64,000 bases of DNA from Enterococcus sp. HY326 (GTDB lineage Bacteria > Bacillota > Bacilli > Lactobacillales > Enterococcaceae), in NCBI RefSeq assembly GCF_026157065.1, contig NZ_JANLGQ010000004.1:248001-312000 (forward strand), in the 5' to 3' direction. The position numbers and the translations under genes are program-made. The notes beneath the pieces were generated by a model. It was not told the origin of the DNA. It searched no databases and saw only the letters and a program-made list of their open reading frames with translations. Below, one piece after another: positions 1 through 8,783 of this stretch (the stretch's first letter is position 1; each line of letters opens with the position of its first letter).

Positions 1-2
1 CG

Positions 3-191
3 TTGGCCGGCGTTATTCAACATGTTAAAGCTGGCAAAATTAAACCAGGAGAAACAGTTGTCACAGTTTTCACTGGAAATGGATTGAAGGATCCTGATAC
101 AGCTATTAATGAAAGTGATGTGCAAATTTCTAAAATGAGTGACCTTGAAGCCATGCGTTTACATCTGCGTGAAGGAGTGGCAAAATTATGA
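3..191 (+). CDS. thrC: Threonine synthase, C-terminal fragment
   Basis: Only the last 62 or so residues lie in the window; the gene enters from the left edge, so no true start is visible. The residues resemble the C-terminal end of threonine synthase, the PLP enzyme that turns O-phosphohomoserine into threonine (…VFTGNGLKDPDTA… is a recognisable stretch). The stop codon overlaps the ATG of the homoserine kinase gene, so the two are translationally coupled. That neighbour, which makes the substrate, strongly supports the call despite the short fragment. Confidence 0.85.
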   Translation: MAGVIQHVKAGKIKPGETVVTVFTGNGLKDPDTAINESDVQISKMSDLEAMRLHLREGVAKL

Positions 192-1051
192 AAATAAGAG
201 TTCCTGCGACTAGTGCCAACTTAGGACCGGGATTTGACTCTTGTGGTATTGCTTTGTCTCAGTATTTGTACATTGAAGTCATCAAGGACAGCGATCAGTG
301 GGTCATTAATCACAATCTCGGAGAAGATATTCCTAAAGATGAAAGCAATTTATTATTGCAGACGGCTTTAAAAATAGCACCAAAGCTGACGCCTAAGGTT
401 TTGAAAATGACCTCGGATATTCCTTTAGCCCGTGGCTTAGGCAGTTCATCATCTGTTGTGGTGGCAGGCATTGAGCTGGCCAATCGGTTAGGCAATTTGA
501 ATTTATCTTTGCGGGATCGTGTACAAATTGCCACAGAAATTGAAGGCCATCCCGATAATGTCGCACCTGCGATTTGCGGTGACTTTGTCGTCGCTAGTTA
601 TGTTGACGGCGATGTCCGCTATGTCAAGCACCATTTTCCTGAGTGCGATGTGATTGCTTATATCCCCAATGAAGAATTGCTGACAACAAAAAGCCGCAGT
701 GTGTTGCCGGAGACGATTCCTTTTCGGGAGGCGGTGGAGGCAAGTGCCTTAGCCAATGTTTTGATTGCCGCCATTTTAAATGGCAATTTACCATTGGCTG
801 GTAAAATGATGGAAAAAGACAAGTGGCATGAAAAATATCGCCGCAGTCTCGTTCCTCACTTGGATCAAATTCGCACAATTGGTCATGAGGAAGGCGTCTA
901 TGGTGTCTATCTCAGCGGCGCCGGACCAACAGTTTTGATTTTAACACCAGCTGACGTTACCGACAGCATGGTCGCCCGCTTAAAAGAATATAATCACCAA
1001 GCCCGGGTGGATTTATTGAGTGTCGATCAAGAAGGAGTCCAGTTTTTTTAG
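188..1051 (+). CDS. thrB: Homoserine kinase
   Basis: Full-length 287-aa GHMP-family kinase that phosphorylates homoserine to O-phosphohomoserine in threonine synthesis. The start region (KIRVPATSANLGPGFDS) is the family's N-terminal signature, and the ATP-binding GHMP motif PLARGLGSSSS is near residues 79-90. A conserved C-terminal GAGPT glycine loop is present (YLSGAGPTVLIL). The ATG overlaps the thrC stop, as expected in a thrC-thrB operon. The gene ends just before a large inverted repeat that probably terminates transcription. Confidence 0.96.
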   Translation: MKIRVPATSANLGPGFDSCGIALSQYLYIEVIKDSDQWVINHNLGEDIPKDESNLLLQTALKIAPKLTPKVLKMTSDIPLARGLGSSSSVVVAGIELANRLGNLNLSLRDRVQIATEIEGHPDNVAPAICGDFVVASYVDGDVRYVKHHFPECDVIAYIPNEELLTTKSRSVLPETIPFREAVEASALANVLIAAILNGNLPLAGKMMEKDKWHEKYRRSLVPHLDQIRTIGHEEGVYGVYLSGAGPTVLILTPADVTDSMVARLKEYNHQARVDLLSVDQEGVQFF

Positions 1052-1092
1052 AAAAACTAAGTCCAATTTTTAAACAAAATAGTAGCAAAATA

Positions 1093-1196
1093 AAACATCC
1101 TAAACTTCTTTTATCGTTTTGAAAAGACCCGTAAACGTTAGACTGAAAAGCTAACGTTTACGGGTCGCTTCATTTAAAAAAAGGTTTAGGATGTTT
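1093..1196. repeat. Nested inverted repeat, probable bidirectional terminator
   Basis: Two perfect inverted repeats are nested. The inner arms are 16 bases (1126-1141 and 1151-1166, GACCCGTAAACGTTAG and its complement) with a 9-base loop. The outer arms are 13 bases (1093-1105 and 1184-1196). The element sits between the ends of the convergent genes thrB and the kinase/pyrophosphorylase gene. Leftward, the outer arm is followed by a T-rich run, so it can serve as a terminator on the minus strand. The two-layer structure is larger than most terminators here and could also be a miniature repeat element. Confidence 0.75.
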
Positions 1197-1223
1197 GTTG
1201 TAGATTTTTAGGAGTAAAGATTT

Positions 1224-2066
1224 TTATTCAACCGTTGTAAAATAACTATGGTCGACTAAATCCAAGGCGTCGAAAATCATCGAAGCTGTTTCTTCAATCG
1301 ATAAAGAGGCAACGTTGATTACGACACAGCCAAGTTTTTCATAAAGGTCATTGGCGAAGGTCAATTCTTCTTTAATTTTATCAATGTCAGAGTAAGCGGT
1401 GTCGGGATTCATACCGTAGGCCCGCATCCGTTCTTTGCGGATATTGTTTAAAATTTCCGGGTCATTGGTCAGACCGACAATTTTTTTCGGGTCCACTTCA
1501 AAAATTTGTTTTGGAATATGGGCCTGAGGAATTAAAGGTAAATTGGCAACTTTAAAATTCTTATTGGCCAGAAAAAGACTTAAAGGCGTTTTTGATGTGC
1601 GGGAAACCCCTAATAAGACGATGTCGGCTTCTAAAAAGCCACGGGGGTCTTTACCGTCATCGTATTTCACAGCGAATTCCATCGCTTTAATTCTTTGGAA
1701 ATAATTTTCGTTTAAATGATGTAAAGCACCTGGTTCCAGTGTTGGATCAATCCCAGTTCTGCGGGAGATTTCTCGCACTGGCGGATTTAATAAGTCCATA
1801 TTAAACAAATCATTTTCATGGCAATATTGATCGGTTAATTTCGCCAAATCTTTATTGATGAGAGTATGGAGAATCAAGGCGTCTTCTAGCTTGGCATCCG
1901 CCAGAGCTTTCTTTAACGTATCTTCATCGTTGACAAAGGTGCGTCGGAAAATACAAAATTCCACACTCGGAAACTGAGCCATCGTCGCCTGAGCTAATTT
2001 TGACGCTGTTTCACCAGCGGAATCGGAAATCACAAAAATGGTGACAATTTGTTTTTCTTCACTCAT
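1224..2066 (-). CDS. Pyruvate phosphate dikinase/PEP synthase regulatory protein (DUF299 family)
   Basis: About 280 aa. Members of this family are bifunctional Ser/Thr kinases and phosphorylases that switch PPDK or PEP synthase off and on using ADP and phosphate. The nucleotide loop GVSRTSKTPLS lies near residues 153-163, and the N-terminal FVISDSAGETA is a family hallmark. I chose the ATG at 2066 because a GTGAGG Shine-Dalgarno stands 9 bases upstream; the longer reading from a GTG at 2081 would put that site inside the gene. No PPDK or PEP synthase gene is in the window, so the target protein is not shown. It stands upstream of the Fur-family gene, in the opposite direction. Confidence 0.9.
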   Translation of the reverse strand: MSEEKQIVTIFVISDSAGETASKLAQATMAQFPSVEFCIFRRTFVNDEDTLKKALADAKLEDALILHTLINKDLAKLTDQYCHENDLFNMDLLNPPVREISRRTGIDPTLEPGALHHLNENYFQRIKAMEFAVKYDDGKDPRGFLEADIVLLGVSRTSKTPLSLFLANKNFKVANLPLIPQAHIPKQIFEVDPKKIVGLTNDPEILNNIRKERMRAYGMNPDTAYSDIDKIKEELTFANDLYEKLGCVVINVASLSIEETASMIFDALDLVDHSYFTTVE

Positions 2067-2185
2067 TTTAAAAAACCTCACTTGCTTATTTTTGTAAATT
2101 ATTATACCATAAAACAGAATTTAAAAATCGTAATGTTTCTGATTTACAAAAAACGAGTTGAAACGTTAAAAAAGAGGTGTGTCAG

Positions 2186-2617
2186 TTGGCTAAACAATCT
2201 GTCATTGAAGAAGCCCTGCAAACATTAAAGGAAAATGGTTTTAAATATACCAAAAAGCGGGCGACAATTATTGAGTTTTTAGCTAAAAAAAATCGCTATG
2301 TCTCTGCTCGAGAAGTGCATGAATTTATGAATCAGGAATTTCCTGGTGTCAGCTATGATACAGTTTATCGCAATCTGCATGATTTCAGTGACTTTGAAAT
2401 TTTAGAGGAAACCGATTTAAACGGTGAAATGAAGTTCCGCATTCATTGTGGACATGGCGCTCATGAGCATCATCATCATTTTATTTGTACGGTCTGCGGC
2501 AAAACAAAAGAAATTCACATGTGCCCAATGGATTTTTTTGAAGGGCAGTTACAAGGGTGTTCGATTGAAGGCCATCGCTTTGAAATTTTAGGTCGCTGTG
2601 AAGATTGTCAAAAATAA
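2186..2617 (+). CDS. zur: Fur-family metal-responsive repressor, probably Zur
   Basis: About 143 aa: an N-terminal winged helix (roughly residues 15-85, with VSYDTVYRNLHDF as the recognition region), then a metal-binding dimerisation domain with the His-rich GAHEHHHHFIC and two CxxC pairs (CTVC, CEDC) for structural zinc. It could be Fur, PerR or Zur. I favour Zur because a Fur-family gene next to this PPDK-regulator/rpsU/phoH neighbourhood is annotated as Zur in enterococci, but residues alone do not settle it. Start: TTG at 2186, with AAAGAGGTG 6-7 bases upstream; the GTG at 2177 lies inside that Shine-Dalgarno. A partial dyad (AAATC…GATTT, 2126-2145) upstream might be an autoregulatory operator. 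Confidence 0.85.
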   Translation: MAKQSVIEEALQTLKENGFKYTKKRATIIEFLAKKNRYVSAREVHEFMNQEFPGVSYDTVYRNLHDFSDFEILEETDLNGEMKFRIHCGHGAHEHHHHFICTVCGKTKEIHMCPMDFFEGQLQGCSIEGHRFEILGRCEDCQK

Positions 2618-2659
2618 CAAAGAAAAATCGGGAGTTTTCAGATTTTTTTCTAGAACAGC

Positions 2660-2688
2660 TTGACGATGATTTTGCCATTCGATATAAT
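2660..2688 (+). promoter_or_regulatory. Promoter of rpsU-yqeY
   Basis: TTGACG (2660-2665), a 17-base spacer and a perfect TATAAT (2683-2688) make a strong sigma-A promoter about 80 bases before rpsU. Confidence 0.8.
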
Positions 2689-2770
2689 GACATATGGACA
2701 GTGTTGTTTTTTGATGTATAGTCAATTGGCGAAACGGTTACTTTTAATGCTCGGAGGGAGGGGAATTATA

Positions 2771-2947
2771 ATGTCAAAAACAGTCGTTCGTAAAAACGAA
2801 TCTCTTGATGATGCTCTTCGTCGCTTTAAACGTTCCGTGTCAAAAGCGGGTACTTTGCAAGAATCTCGCAAGCGTGAATTCTACGAAAAACCAAGCGTGA
2901 AGCGTAAGAAAAAATCTGAAGCAGCTAGAAAACGTAAAAAATTCTAG
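2771..2947 (+). CDS. rpsU: 30S ribosomal protein bS21
   Basis: 58-aa, strongly basic small-subunit protein that helps base pairing between mRNA and 16S rRNA. The sequence [21 protein letters not shown]… to the Lys/Arg-rich end is typical of bS21 in length and composition. The ATG at 2771 follows a GGAGGGAGGGG Shine-Dalgarno; longer in-frame readings upstream run through the promoter and are not real. yqeY follows after 21 bases, the usual rpsU-yqeY pairing in Firmicutes. Confidence 0.97.
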   Translation: MSKTVVRKNESLDDALRRFKRSVSKAGTLQESRKREFYEKPSVKRKKKSEAARKRKKF

Positions 2948-2968
2948 TACTTTTGAGGAGCTGATAGC

Positions 2969-3415
2969 GTGTCACTACTGAATACGCTGAATGATGACAT
3001 GAAAACGGCGATGAAGGCGAAAGACAAGGAGTCCTTAACTGTAATTCGCATGTTAAAAGCATCTATTCAAAATGAACAAATCAAAGTTGGCCATGAATTA
3101 AATGACGAAGAAGAATTGACTGTTTTAGCTCGTGAGATGAAACAGCGCCGTGATTCTTTGGCAGAATTTGAAAAGGCTGATCGCGATGACTTAGTCACAA
3201 AAGTTCAAGGTGAAATTGCTGTCGTGGAAAAATACATGCCGACCCAGCTGTCGGAAGCAGAAATCCGCGAGATTGTTCAAGGAGCGATTGCCAAAACCGG
3301 AGCCACTTCTAAAAGTGAATTTGGTAAAGTGATGGGGGCTGTGATGCCTGCTGTCAAAGGCAAAGCTGACGGCAATCAAGTCAATGCCATCGTAAAAGAG
3401 CTTTTAGCTGATTAA
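2969..3415 (+). CDS. yqeY: GatB/YqeY domain protein
   Basis: 148-aa cytosolic helical protein of the YqeY family, related to the C-terminal tRNA-binding domain of the amidotransferase subunit GatB. The family's exact role is not established. Typical features are SLLNTLNDDMKTAMKAKDKE at the start and the conserved KVMGAVMPAVKGKADGNQVN near the end. The GTG start follows GAGGAG. It is co-transcribed with rpsU and ends at a clear terminator. Confidence 0.93.
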   Translation: MSLLNTLNDDMKTAMKAKDKESLTVIRMLKASIQNEQIKVGHELNDEEELTVLAREMKQRRDSLAEFEKADRDDLVTKVQGEIAVVEKYMPTQLSEAEIREIVQGAIAKTGATSKSEFGKVMGAVMPAVKGKADGNQVNAIVKELLAD

Positions 3416-3431
3416 TATTTTTTGAAAATTG

Positions 3432-3486
3432 AACTGTAGTTGGTTTTCCTGAGGGAAATCGGCTACAGTTTTTTGTTTGTAAAAAA
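3432..3486 (+). terminator. Rho-independent terminator after yqeY
   Basis: Arms AACTGTAG (3432-3439) and CTACAGTT (3473-3480), extended inward by near pairing of GGTTTTCC with GGGAAATC, then a T run. Confidence 0.88.
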
Positions 3487-3617
3487 ACAAAAACTAATTT
3501 TCTGACTGGAACAAATTCTTTCCTGGGACAGTCACTTTACATAGTGTGCCTAATTTTTCCTTTTACTGATAGTATGGTAAAATACAATGAATGAAATACT
3601 GAAGGAGTGCGCAGCTT

Positions 3618-4595
3618 TTGCCAGATAACGAAACAACCTCAATTGAAATAAAATTGACGGAAACAGATGACGCCAGTGCTTTACTCGGTGCCCATGACAA
3701 ACATATTAAATTTTTAGAAGATAACACCCACACAGAAATTCGTTCACGGGGTGAAATTATTCAAGTGATTGGAGACGCTGAAGAAGCAGAATTAGTGGTC
3801 TCTGTTATCAAAATGCTGCAGGCTTTAATTGCCCGTGGTATCAAAATTAATACACCAGATGTGGTGACCGCTTTAAAGATGGCCCGCAACGGTAATTTAG
3901 AGTACTTAACAGATATGTATAGCGAAGAAATTGTCAAAGATCGCAACGGCAAAGCTATCCGGATTAAAAATCTTGGCCAAAAACGTTATCTTGAAGCGGT
4001 GAAGCATCATGATGTTGTCTTCGGCATTGGACCAGCCGGCACAGGTAAAACTTTCTTGGCTGTTGTGATGGCGATTGCTGCTTTGAAAAAAGGTGAAGTA
4101 CAACGGATTATCTTGACACGTCCGGCAGTCGAAGCCGGTGAAAATCTTGGCTTCTTACCAGGAGATTTAAAGGAAAAAGTTGCCCCTTATTTACGGCCGG
4201 TCTACGATGCTCTTTATCAAATTTTTGGTAGAGATCACACGAATCGCTTAATGGAGCGGGGCGTGATTGAAATTGCGCCGTTAGCTTATATGCGGGGACG
4301 GACTTTAGATGATGCCTTTGTTATTTTAGATGAGGCGCAAAATACTACTATCGCCCAAATGAAAATGTTTTTGACCCGTTTAGGTTTTAATTCAAAAATG
4401 ATTATTAATGGCGATACGTCGCAGGTCGATTTACCTCGGGGCGTGACTAGTGGCCTAATGCATGCAGAACGAACTTTACGAAATATCAAAAAAATTGATT
4501 TTATCAATTTTGATTCCAGCGATGTAGTCCGCCACCCAGTAGTAGCGGAAATTATTGATGCCTATGAAAAGGATTCTTTACGGAGCGACACTTAA
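3618..4595 (+). CDS. phoH: PhoH-like ATPase
   Basis: 325-aa cytosolic P-loop ATPase of the PhoH/YbeZ family, linked to RNA metabolism and often encoded beside ybeY. The Walker A motif GPAGTGKTF lies near residue 140, and Walker B is FVILDEAQN around residues 235-245. The N-terminal region (IRSRGEIIQVIGD) resembles the small nucleic-acid-binding part found in many PhoH proteins. The start is a TTG at 3618, with AAGGAG about 10 bases upstream. It leads a cluster phoH-pgpH-ybeY-dgkA-era whose genes abut or are closely spaced. Confidence 0.95.
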   Translation: MPDNETTSIEIKLTETDDASALLGAHDKHIKFLEDNTHTEIRSRGEIIQVIGDAEEAELVVSVIKMLQALIARGIKINTPDVVTALKMARNGNLEYLTDMYSEEIVKDRNGKAIRIKNLGQKRYLEAVKHHDVVFGIGPAGTGKTFLAVVMAIAALKKGEVQRIILTRPAVEAGENLGFLPGDLKEKVAPYLRPVYDALYQIFGRDHTNRLMERGVIEIAPLAYMRGRTLDDAFVILDEAQNTTIAQMKMFLTRLGFNSKMIINGDTSQVDLPRGVTSGLMHAERTLRNIKKIDFINFDSSDVVRHPVVAEIIDAYEKDSLRSDT

Positions 4596-4616
4596 TTTTG
4601 AATTGGGAGGAAAGAA

Positions 4617-6815
4617 ATGCTCAGTAAATGGCTCACACAGTTTAGAGATGTTTTAGGGAAGTTCTTTTTCCCTGTAATTTTTGGTGTTTTTGGCTTAGCG
4701 GTTTTTGGGATTATTTTTTCCAGCGTGCAACAGCAATCTGTCGATTACCAAGAAGGACAAGTGGCTGAGGAAAATATCCGAGCGAATAAGACAGTTGAAA
4801 ACACGACGGCCACCAATCAGCGGAAACAATTGGCTGCTGAAGCGGTGACACCGGAATACACTTATCAAGAAGATTTGATGACTGAACAAGTTGATACAGT
4901 CACCCAGTTATTTTCGTTAATTATTCAAACAAATACCGAAATCGACCAACAGTATCAAAAAGAAAAAGCTGCGGCTGCTGAAGGGGAAACCATCCCGCAG
5001 CCAACGATTGACGAACGAGTGGCGGCCTTAAAAACCAAATTTGAGTCCGCCACAGATGACCAACTGACTTTTTATCAAGATTTGCCTTCTCGTTTTTATG
5101 AAAGTATTTTTGCTATGACCAGCGATGAAATTCTGACAGTTCGTGACCAAGCGGTTGAAAGTATCGAAGGAGCCATGAATTCACGAATTCGTGACGATGA
5201 TGTGGATGCGACTAGAGAAGAGGCTATCAGCCAGTTAACTTATTTGGATATCACTACCAGTCAACAGCAAGCCATTACTTATTTAATCAATGAAGGTATT
5301 GTCGCCAATGAATTTTTAAATGAGCGACGGACTGAGCAACTGCAGGCAGAAGCCGAAGCGGCGGTTCAACCGGTAATCATTTATCAAGGGGAAATTATTG
5401 TTCGTGAAGGTAATCAAATTGATACCGAAGCGATTGAAAAGCTTGATTTATTGGGGATGACCAGCTCTTCGACTTCGATTTTCCCAATCATTGCCTTGGC
5501 GATGGGGATTTTATTGCAAATTATTGTGCTGGTTTATTTTAGTCGCCAACTGGCAGAGCCCGTCAAAACGAATTTTATTATTTTCTATTCCTTTACGATG
5601 CTGATGAGCGTCTTGATGATTAAATTGTTCCAACTGTTTGACACGGGGGATTTGACTTATATTCCGCTGTTTTTCCCAGCGAGTTTTACACCGTTGTTGA
5701 TGAGTTTCTTCTTTAATCGACGGGCGGGAATTATCAGCGCCATTTTCCAAGTGATTTTTACTCTTCTGATTTATTATGATTCTGCTGGCACCAACAGTTT
5801 AACAATTGTTTTGCTATTTTATGCCTTCAGTGGTCTTTTAGGTACTGTTGTCAAACGGACTCGAGTTTCTGAACAAGGCTTGCCTGCAACTATCTGGCTA
5901 ATTGTTTTTCCAATGCTTTTAATGTTGACTCTAGTTGTCTACCAAGGGATGAGTTTTACTGAAGGGGCGACTTGGATGACGCTTTCTTGTGCTTTTTTCA
6001 GTTGTGCCTTAGCTTATTTATTATCAGTTGGTCTGCATCCTTACATCGAACAGTTATTTACAGATGACAGCGCAATTGTCTTAAATGATTTGAGCAATCC
6101 GAATCATCCGTTGTTGAAACAATTATTAGAAGAAGCACCGGGAACTTATCATCACAGTATGATGGTGGCTAATCTTTCGGCCAATGCCGTTGCTGAAATC
6201 GGTGGCCGCAGTTTGTTGACTCGAGTAGCTTGTTATTATCATGATATCGGGAAAATTAAACACGCTAACTTTTTCGTGGAAAATTTACCAGAAGGGGCCG
6301 AAAATCCCCATAATTTCCTATTGCCAGAAGACAGCTGCCAAATTATTTTTGGGCATGTTATTGACGGAGTTAGAATTTTAACAGAAGCTAAGATGCCGCA
6401 AATGATTATTGATATTTGCCAGCAGCATCACGGTACGACATTAATGAGCTATTTTTATATGAAGGCTGAGGAAAGAAATCCGGATGTTAAAGAAGCGGAT
6501 TTCCGCTATCCTGGTCCCCGACCACAAACGAAAGAAGCCGGTGTAGTAAATATTGCCGACAGCTGTGAAGCAGCGGTGCGGGCGATGGATAATCCCACCA
6601 ATGAAAAAATTCGTGAGTTTGTTCATAATTTGATTGAAACACGTATTAGTGATGGACAATTGGATGAAAGTGGCCTGACTTTAGGTGAAATTCGCATGGT
6701 GGAACAATCCTTAATCAATGGTTTAGCCAGCACCTTCCATTCTCGGATTAAATATCCGAAAATGCGTTCAGAAGCTGAAAAGATGAAAGAAGAACAAGAA
6801 AGAAGAGCAGAGTAA
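4617..6815 (+). CDS. pgpH: 7TM-HD family cyclic-di-AMP phosphodiesterase
   Basis: 732-aa membrane hydrolase. An N-terminal helix (about residues 15-38) precedes a large extracytoplasmic 7TMR-HDED domain (about 40-280), then a block of about seven membrane helices (285-480), then a cytosolic HD domain. HD residues are visible in TYHHSMMV and CYYHDIGKI, with later His in CQQHHG. Known PgpH proteins hydrolyse c-di-AMP to pApA and so tune osmotic and wall homeostasis. The length and domain order match PgpH. A GGGAGG Shine-Dalgarno precedes the ATG, and ybeY starts right after the stop. Confidence 0.95.
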   Translation: MLSKWLTQFRDVLGKFFFPVIFGVFGLAVFGIIFSSVQQQSVDYQEGQVAEENIRANKTVENTTATNQRKQLAAEAVTPEYTYQEDLMTEQVDTVTQLFSLIIQTNTEIDQQYQKEKAAAAEGETIPQPTIDERVAALKTKFESATDDQLTFYQDLPSRFYESIFAMTSDEILTVRDQAVESIEGAMNSRIRDDDVDATREEAISQLTYLDITTSQQQAITYLINEGIVANEFLNERRTEQLQAEAEAAVQPVIIYQGEIIVREGNQIDTEAIEKLDLLGMTSSSTSIFPIIALAMGILLQIIVLVYFSRQLAEPVKTNFIIFYSFTMLMSVLMIKLFQLFDTGDLTYIPLFFPASFTPLLMSFFFNRRAGIISAIFQVIFTLLIYYDSAGTNSLTIVLLFYAFSGLLGTVVKRTRVSEQGLPATIWLIVFPMLLMLTLVVYQGMSFTEGATWMTLSCAFFSCALAYLLSVGLHPYIEQLFTDDSAIVLNDLSNPNHPLLKQLLEEAPGTYHHSMMVANLSANAVAEIGGRSLLTRVACYYHDIGKIKHANFFVENLPEGAENPHNFLLPEDSCQIIFGHVIDGVRILTEAKMPQMIIDICQQHHGTTLMSYFYMKAEERNPDVKEADFRYPGPRPQTKEAGVVNIADSCEAAVRAMDNPTNEKIREFVHNLIETRISDGQLDESGLTLGEIRMVEQSLINGLASTFHSRIKYPKMRSEAEKMKEEQERRAE

Positions 6816-7295
6816 ATGGATATTACCTTTATCGATGAAACAGCAGCGGTCACTCCTGAAAAAGTTCAGGAGATTGATGACCTGTTGCAGTTTGCGGCCG
6901 ACTTTTTAAAATTGCCAGACAATACCGAAATGTCTGTGACCTTTATGGACAATGCTGCCATTCAAATTATCAATCGGGATTATAGAGGCAAAGATGCTCC
7001 TACGGATGTCATTAGTTTTGCCCTTGAGGAAGAAGGAGCCGATGAAATTCCGGTAGTCTTTGACGATGAAGAGTTGGCTGATTTTCCGAGGATGCTTGGC
7101 GATATCATGATTTCAACTGAAAGAGCCAAAGAGCAAGCCGCCGAATACGGTCACACGTATGATCGCGAGCTAGGCTTTTTGGCGGTTCATGGATTTTTGC
7201 ACATCAATGGCTATGATCATATGACGCCTGAGGACGAAAAGGAAATGTTTGGTTTACAGAAAGAGATACTGGATGCCTATGGACTTAAAAGATAA
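6816..7295 (+). CDS. ybeY: Endoribonuclease YbeY, rRNA maturation factor
   Basis: 159-aa single-strand-specific RNase involved in 16S 3'-end maturation and 70S quality control. The UPF0054 zinc motif HxxxHxxxxxH is clear as HGFLHINGYDH near residues 125-135, and the conserved NRDYRGKDAPTDVISF is around residue 50. The ATG directly follows the pgpH stop, so coupling is likely. The kinase gene downstream begins inside the last codons of ybeY. Confidence 0.97.
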   Translation: MDITFIDETAAVTPEKVQEIDDLLQFAADFLKLPDNTEMSVTFMDNAAIQIINRDYRGKDAPTDVISFALEEEGADEIPVVFDDEELADFPRMLGDIMISTERAKEQAAEYGHTYDRELGFLAVHGFLHINGYDHMTPEDEKEMFGLQKEILDAYGLKR

Positions 7296-7785
7296 GCAAG
7301 TAACTAAAAAAGGCCCAGCAAAAAAAGCTGAACAGGATGCCTTAAAGGTCTTTGATCCAGCCACGAAAAATTTGCCGGCTAACGATTCTGATGAGCCCAA
7401 CATTAAAAAAAATCGCCAATTTATTTCTTCGTTAGAATTTGCGCTTCAAGGAATTCGTACTGTTTACAAAGAAGAAGCGAATATGCGCAAGCATACTTTA
7501 TTAGGCACCTTAGCGATTTTAGCGGGAATTATTTTTCGGCTAAATGCTAGCGAGTGGCGTTGGCTGCTGCTGGTCATTTTTCTGGTAATCATTGTTGAAA
7601 TAATTAATACGGCCTTTGAAAATGTGGTGGACATGGTTACGGATTTTCATTTTCATCCCATCGGAAAACGAATCAAAGATATGGCCGCCGGTGCAGTGTT
7701 AATTACGGCAAGCTTTGCAGTGATTGTCGGGGCCTTTATTTTCCTGCCAAAAATTTGGCAGCTTTTGCAAGCATGGTTCTTCTAA
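7279..7785 (+). CDS. dgkA: Undecaprenol/diacylglycerol kinase
   Basis: Small integral-membrane kinase of the DgkA family; the Gram-positive enzymes mostly phosphorylate undecaprenol and recycle the wall lipid carrier. The family core starts near NRQFISSLEFALQGIRTVYKEEANMRKH and contains the conserved VEIINTAFENVVDMVTD (catalytic Glu and metal-binding residues) followed by KDMAAGAV. Three membrane helices are expected. The protein is about 168 aa from the ATG at 7279 (an ATG at 7273 is equally possible), longer than the usual 120-135 aa because of a roughly 45-residue polar N-terminal tail rich in Lys, Asp and Pro. The start overlaps ybeY in another frame. Confidence 0.92.
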   Translation: MDLKDKQVTKKGPAKKAEQDALKVFDPATKNLPANDSDEPNIKKNRQFISSLEFALQGIRTVYKEEANMRKHTLLGTLAILAGIIFRLNASEWRWLLLVIFLVIIVEIINTAFENVVDMVTDFHFHPIGKRIKDMAAGAVLITASFAVIVGAFIFLPKIWQLLQAWFF

Positions 7786-7813
7786 ATTAATTTTATCTTG
7801 AAAGGATTTATCT

Positions 7814-8713
7814 ATGTCTGAACATAAATCAGGATTTATTGCAATCATCGGCCGGCCCAACGTCGGCAAATCTACCCTCTTAAATCGCATCGTCGGTCAA
7901 AAAATTGCGATTATGAGTGACAAGGCGCAAACTACCCGTAATAAAATTCAAGGGGTTTATACAACACCAGATGTCCAATTGATTTTTATTGATACACCGG
8001 GAATCCACAAGCCAAAAAGTCGTCTCGGTGATTTTATGGTGGAGACCGCCTACAGTGCATTGAGGGAAGTCGATGCCATTTTATTTATGGTGAGTGCAGA
8101 TCAAAAGCGGGGCAAAGGGGACGATATGATTATCGAGCGCCTGCGCCAAACAAAAGCGCCCGTCTTTTTAGTAATTAATAAGATTGATAAAATTCATCCG
8201 GATGAATTATTGGCGATTATTGATGATTATGCCAAGCAAATGGACTTCACTGAAGTAGTGCCGATTTCTGCGACTGAGGGCAATAACTTTGATAACCTGA
8301 TGGCAGCCTTAATCAGCCATATGCCAGAAGGTCCTCAGTATTTTCCAGATGATCAGGTGACCGATCATCCAGAATATTTTATTGTCTCTGAATTAATTCG
8401 CGAAAAAGTTTTGTTTATGACCCGCGATGAAGTGCCCCATTCTGTAGCTGTGGTGATTGATTCCATGAAGCGAAATGAAAACGACAAGGTCCATATCCAA
8501 GCGACAATTATCGTTGAGCGGGATAGTCAAAAGGGAATTATTATCGGTAAAGGTGGCAAGATGCTGAAAAATATCGGTACTCAGGCCCGCAAAGATATTG
8601 AAAATCTTCTAGGCGACAAAGTTTTCCTAGAGCTTTGGGTAAAGGTCCAAAAAGATTGGCGGGATAAACAAACCTACCTGCAGGATTATGGTTACCGCAA
8701 GGATGAGTATTAA
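7814..8713 (+). CDS. era: GTPase Era
   Basis: 299-aa ribosome-assembly GTPase that binds the 3' end of 16S rRNA. The G domain has G1 GRPNVGKS (residues 13-20), G3 DTPGIHKPK and G4 NKID; the C-terminal KH domain carries [12 protein letters not shown] near residue 235. Full length. An AAAGGA Shine-Dalgarno precedes the ATG. It ends the phoH-ybeY-era cluster before a terminator and recO. Confidence 0.97.
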   Translation: MSEHKSGFIAIIGRPNVGKSTLLNRIVGQKIAIMSDKAQTTRNKIQGVYTTPDVQLIFIDTPGIHKPKSRLGDFMVETAYSALREVDAILFMVSADQKRGKGDDMIIERLRQTKAPVFLVINKIDKIHPDELLAIIDDYAKQMDFTEVVPISATEGNNFDNLMAALISHMPEGPQYFPDDQVTDHPEYFIVSELIREKVLFMTRDEVPHSVAVVIDSMKRNENDKVHIQATIIVERDSQKGIIIGKGGKMLKNIGTQARKDIENLLGDKVFLELWVKVQKDWRDKQTYLQDYGYRKDEY

Positions 8714-8737
8714 AATAACGAGTATCAAAATAAAGGT

Positions 8738-8767
8738 GAGAGTGACAGCTGCTGTTGCTCTTTTTTC
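8738..8767 (+). terminator. Terminator between era and recO
   Basis: GAGTGACAGC pairs with GCTGTTGCTC (some G-U pairs), followed by six T. The T run reaches almost to the recO Shine-Dalgarno, so it may be only partial. Confidence 0.6.
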
Positions 8768-8783
8768 TTGAGGAGGTGTTCAG

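Noticed and set aside
624-878. Minus-strand frame within thrB
   Set aside because: Shadow of a clear GHMP kinase gene; no ribosome site.
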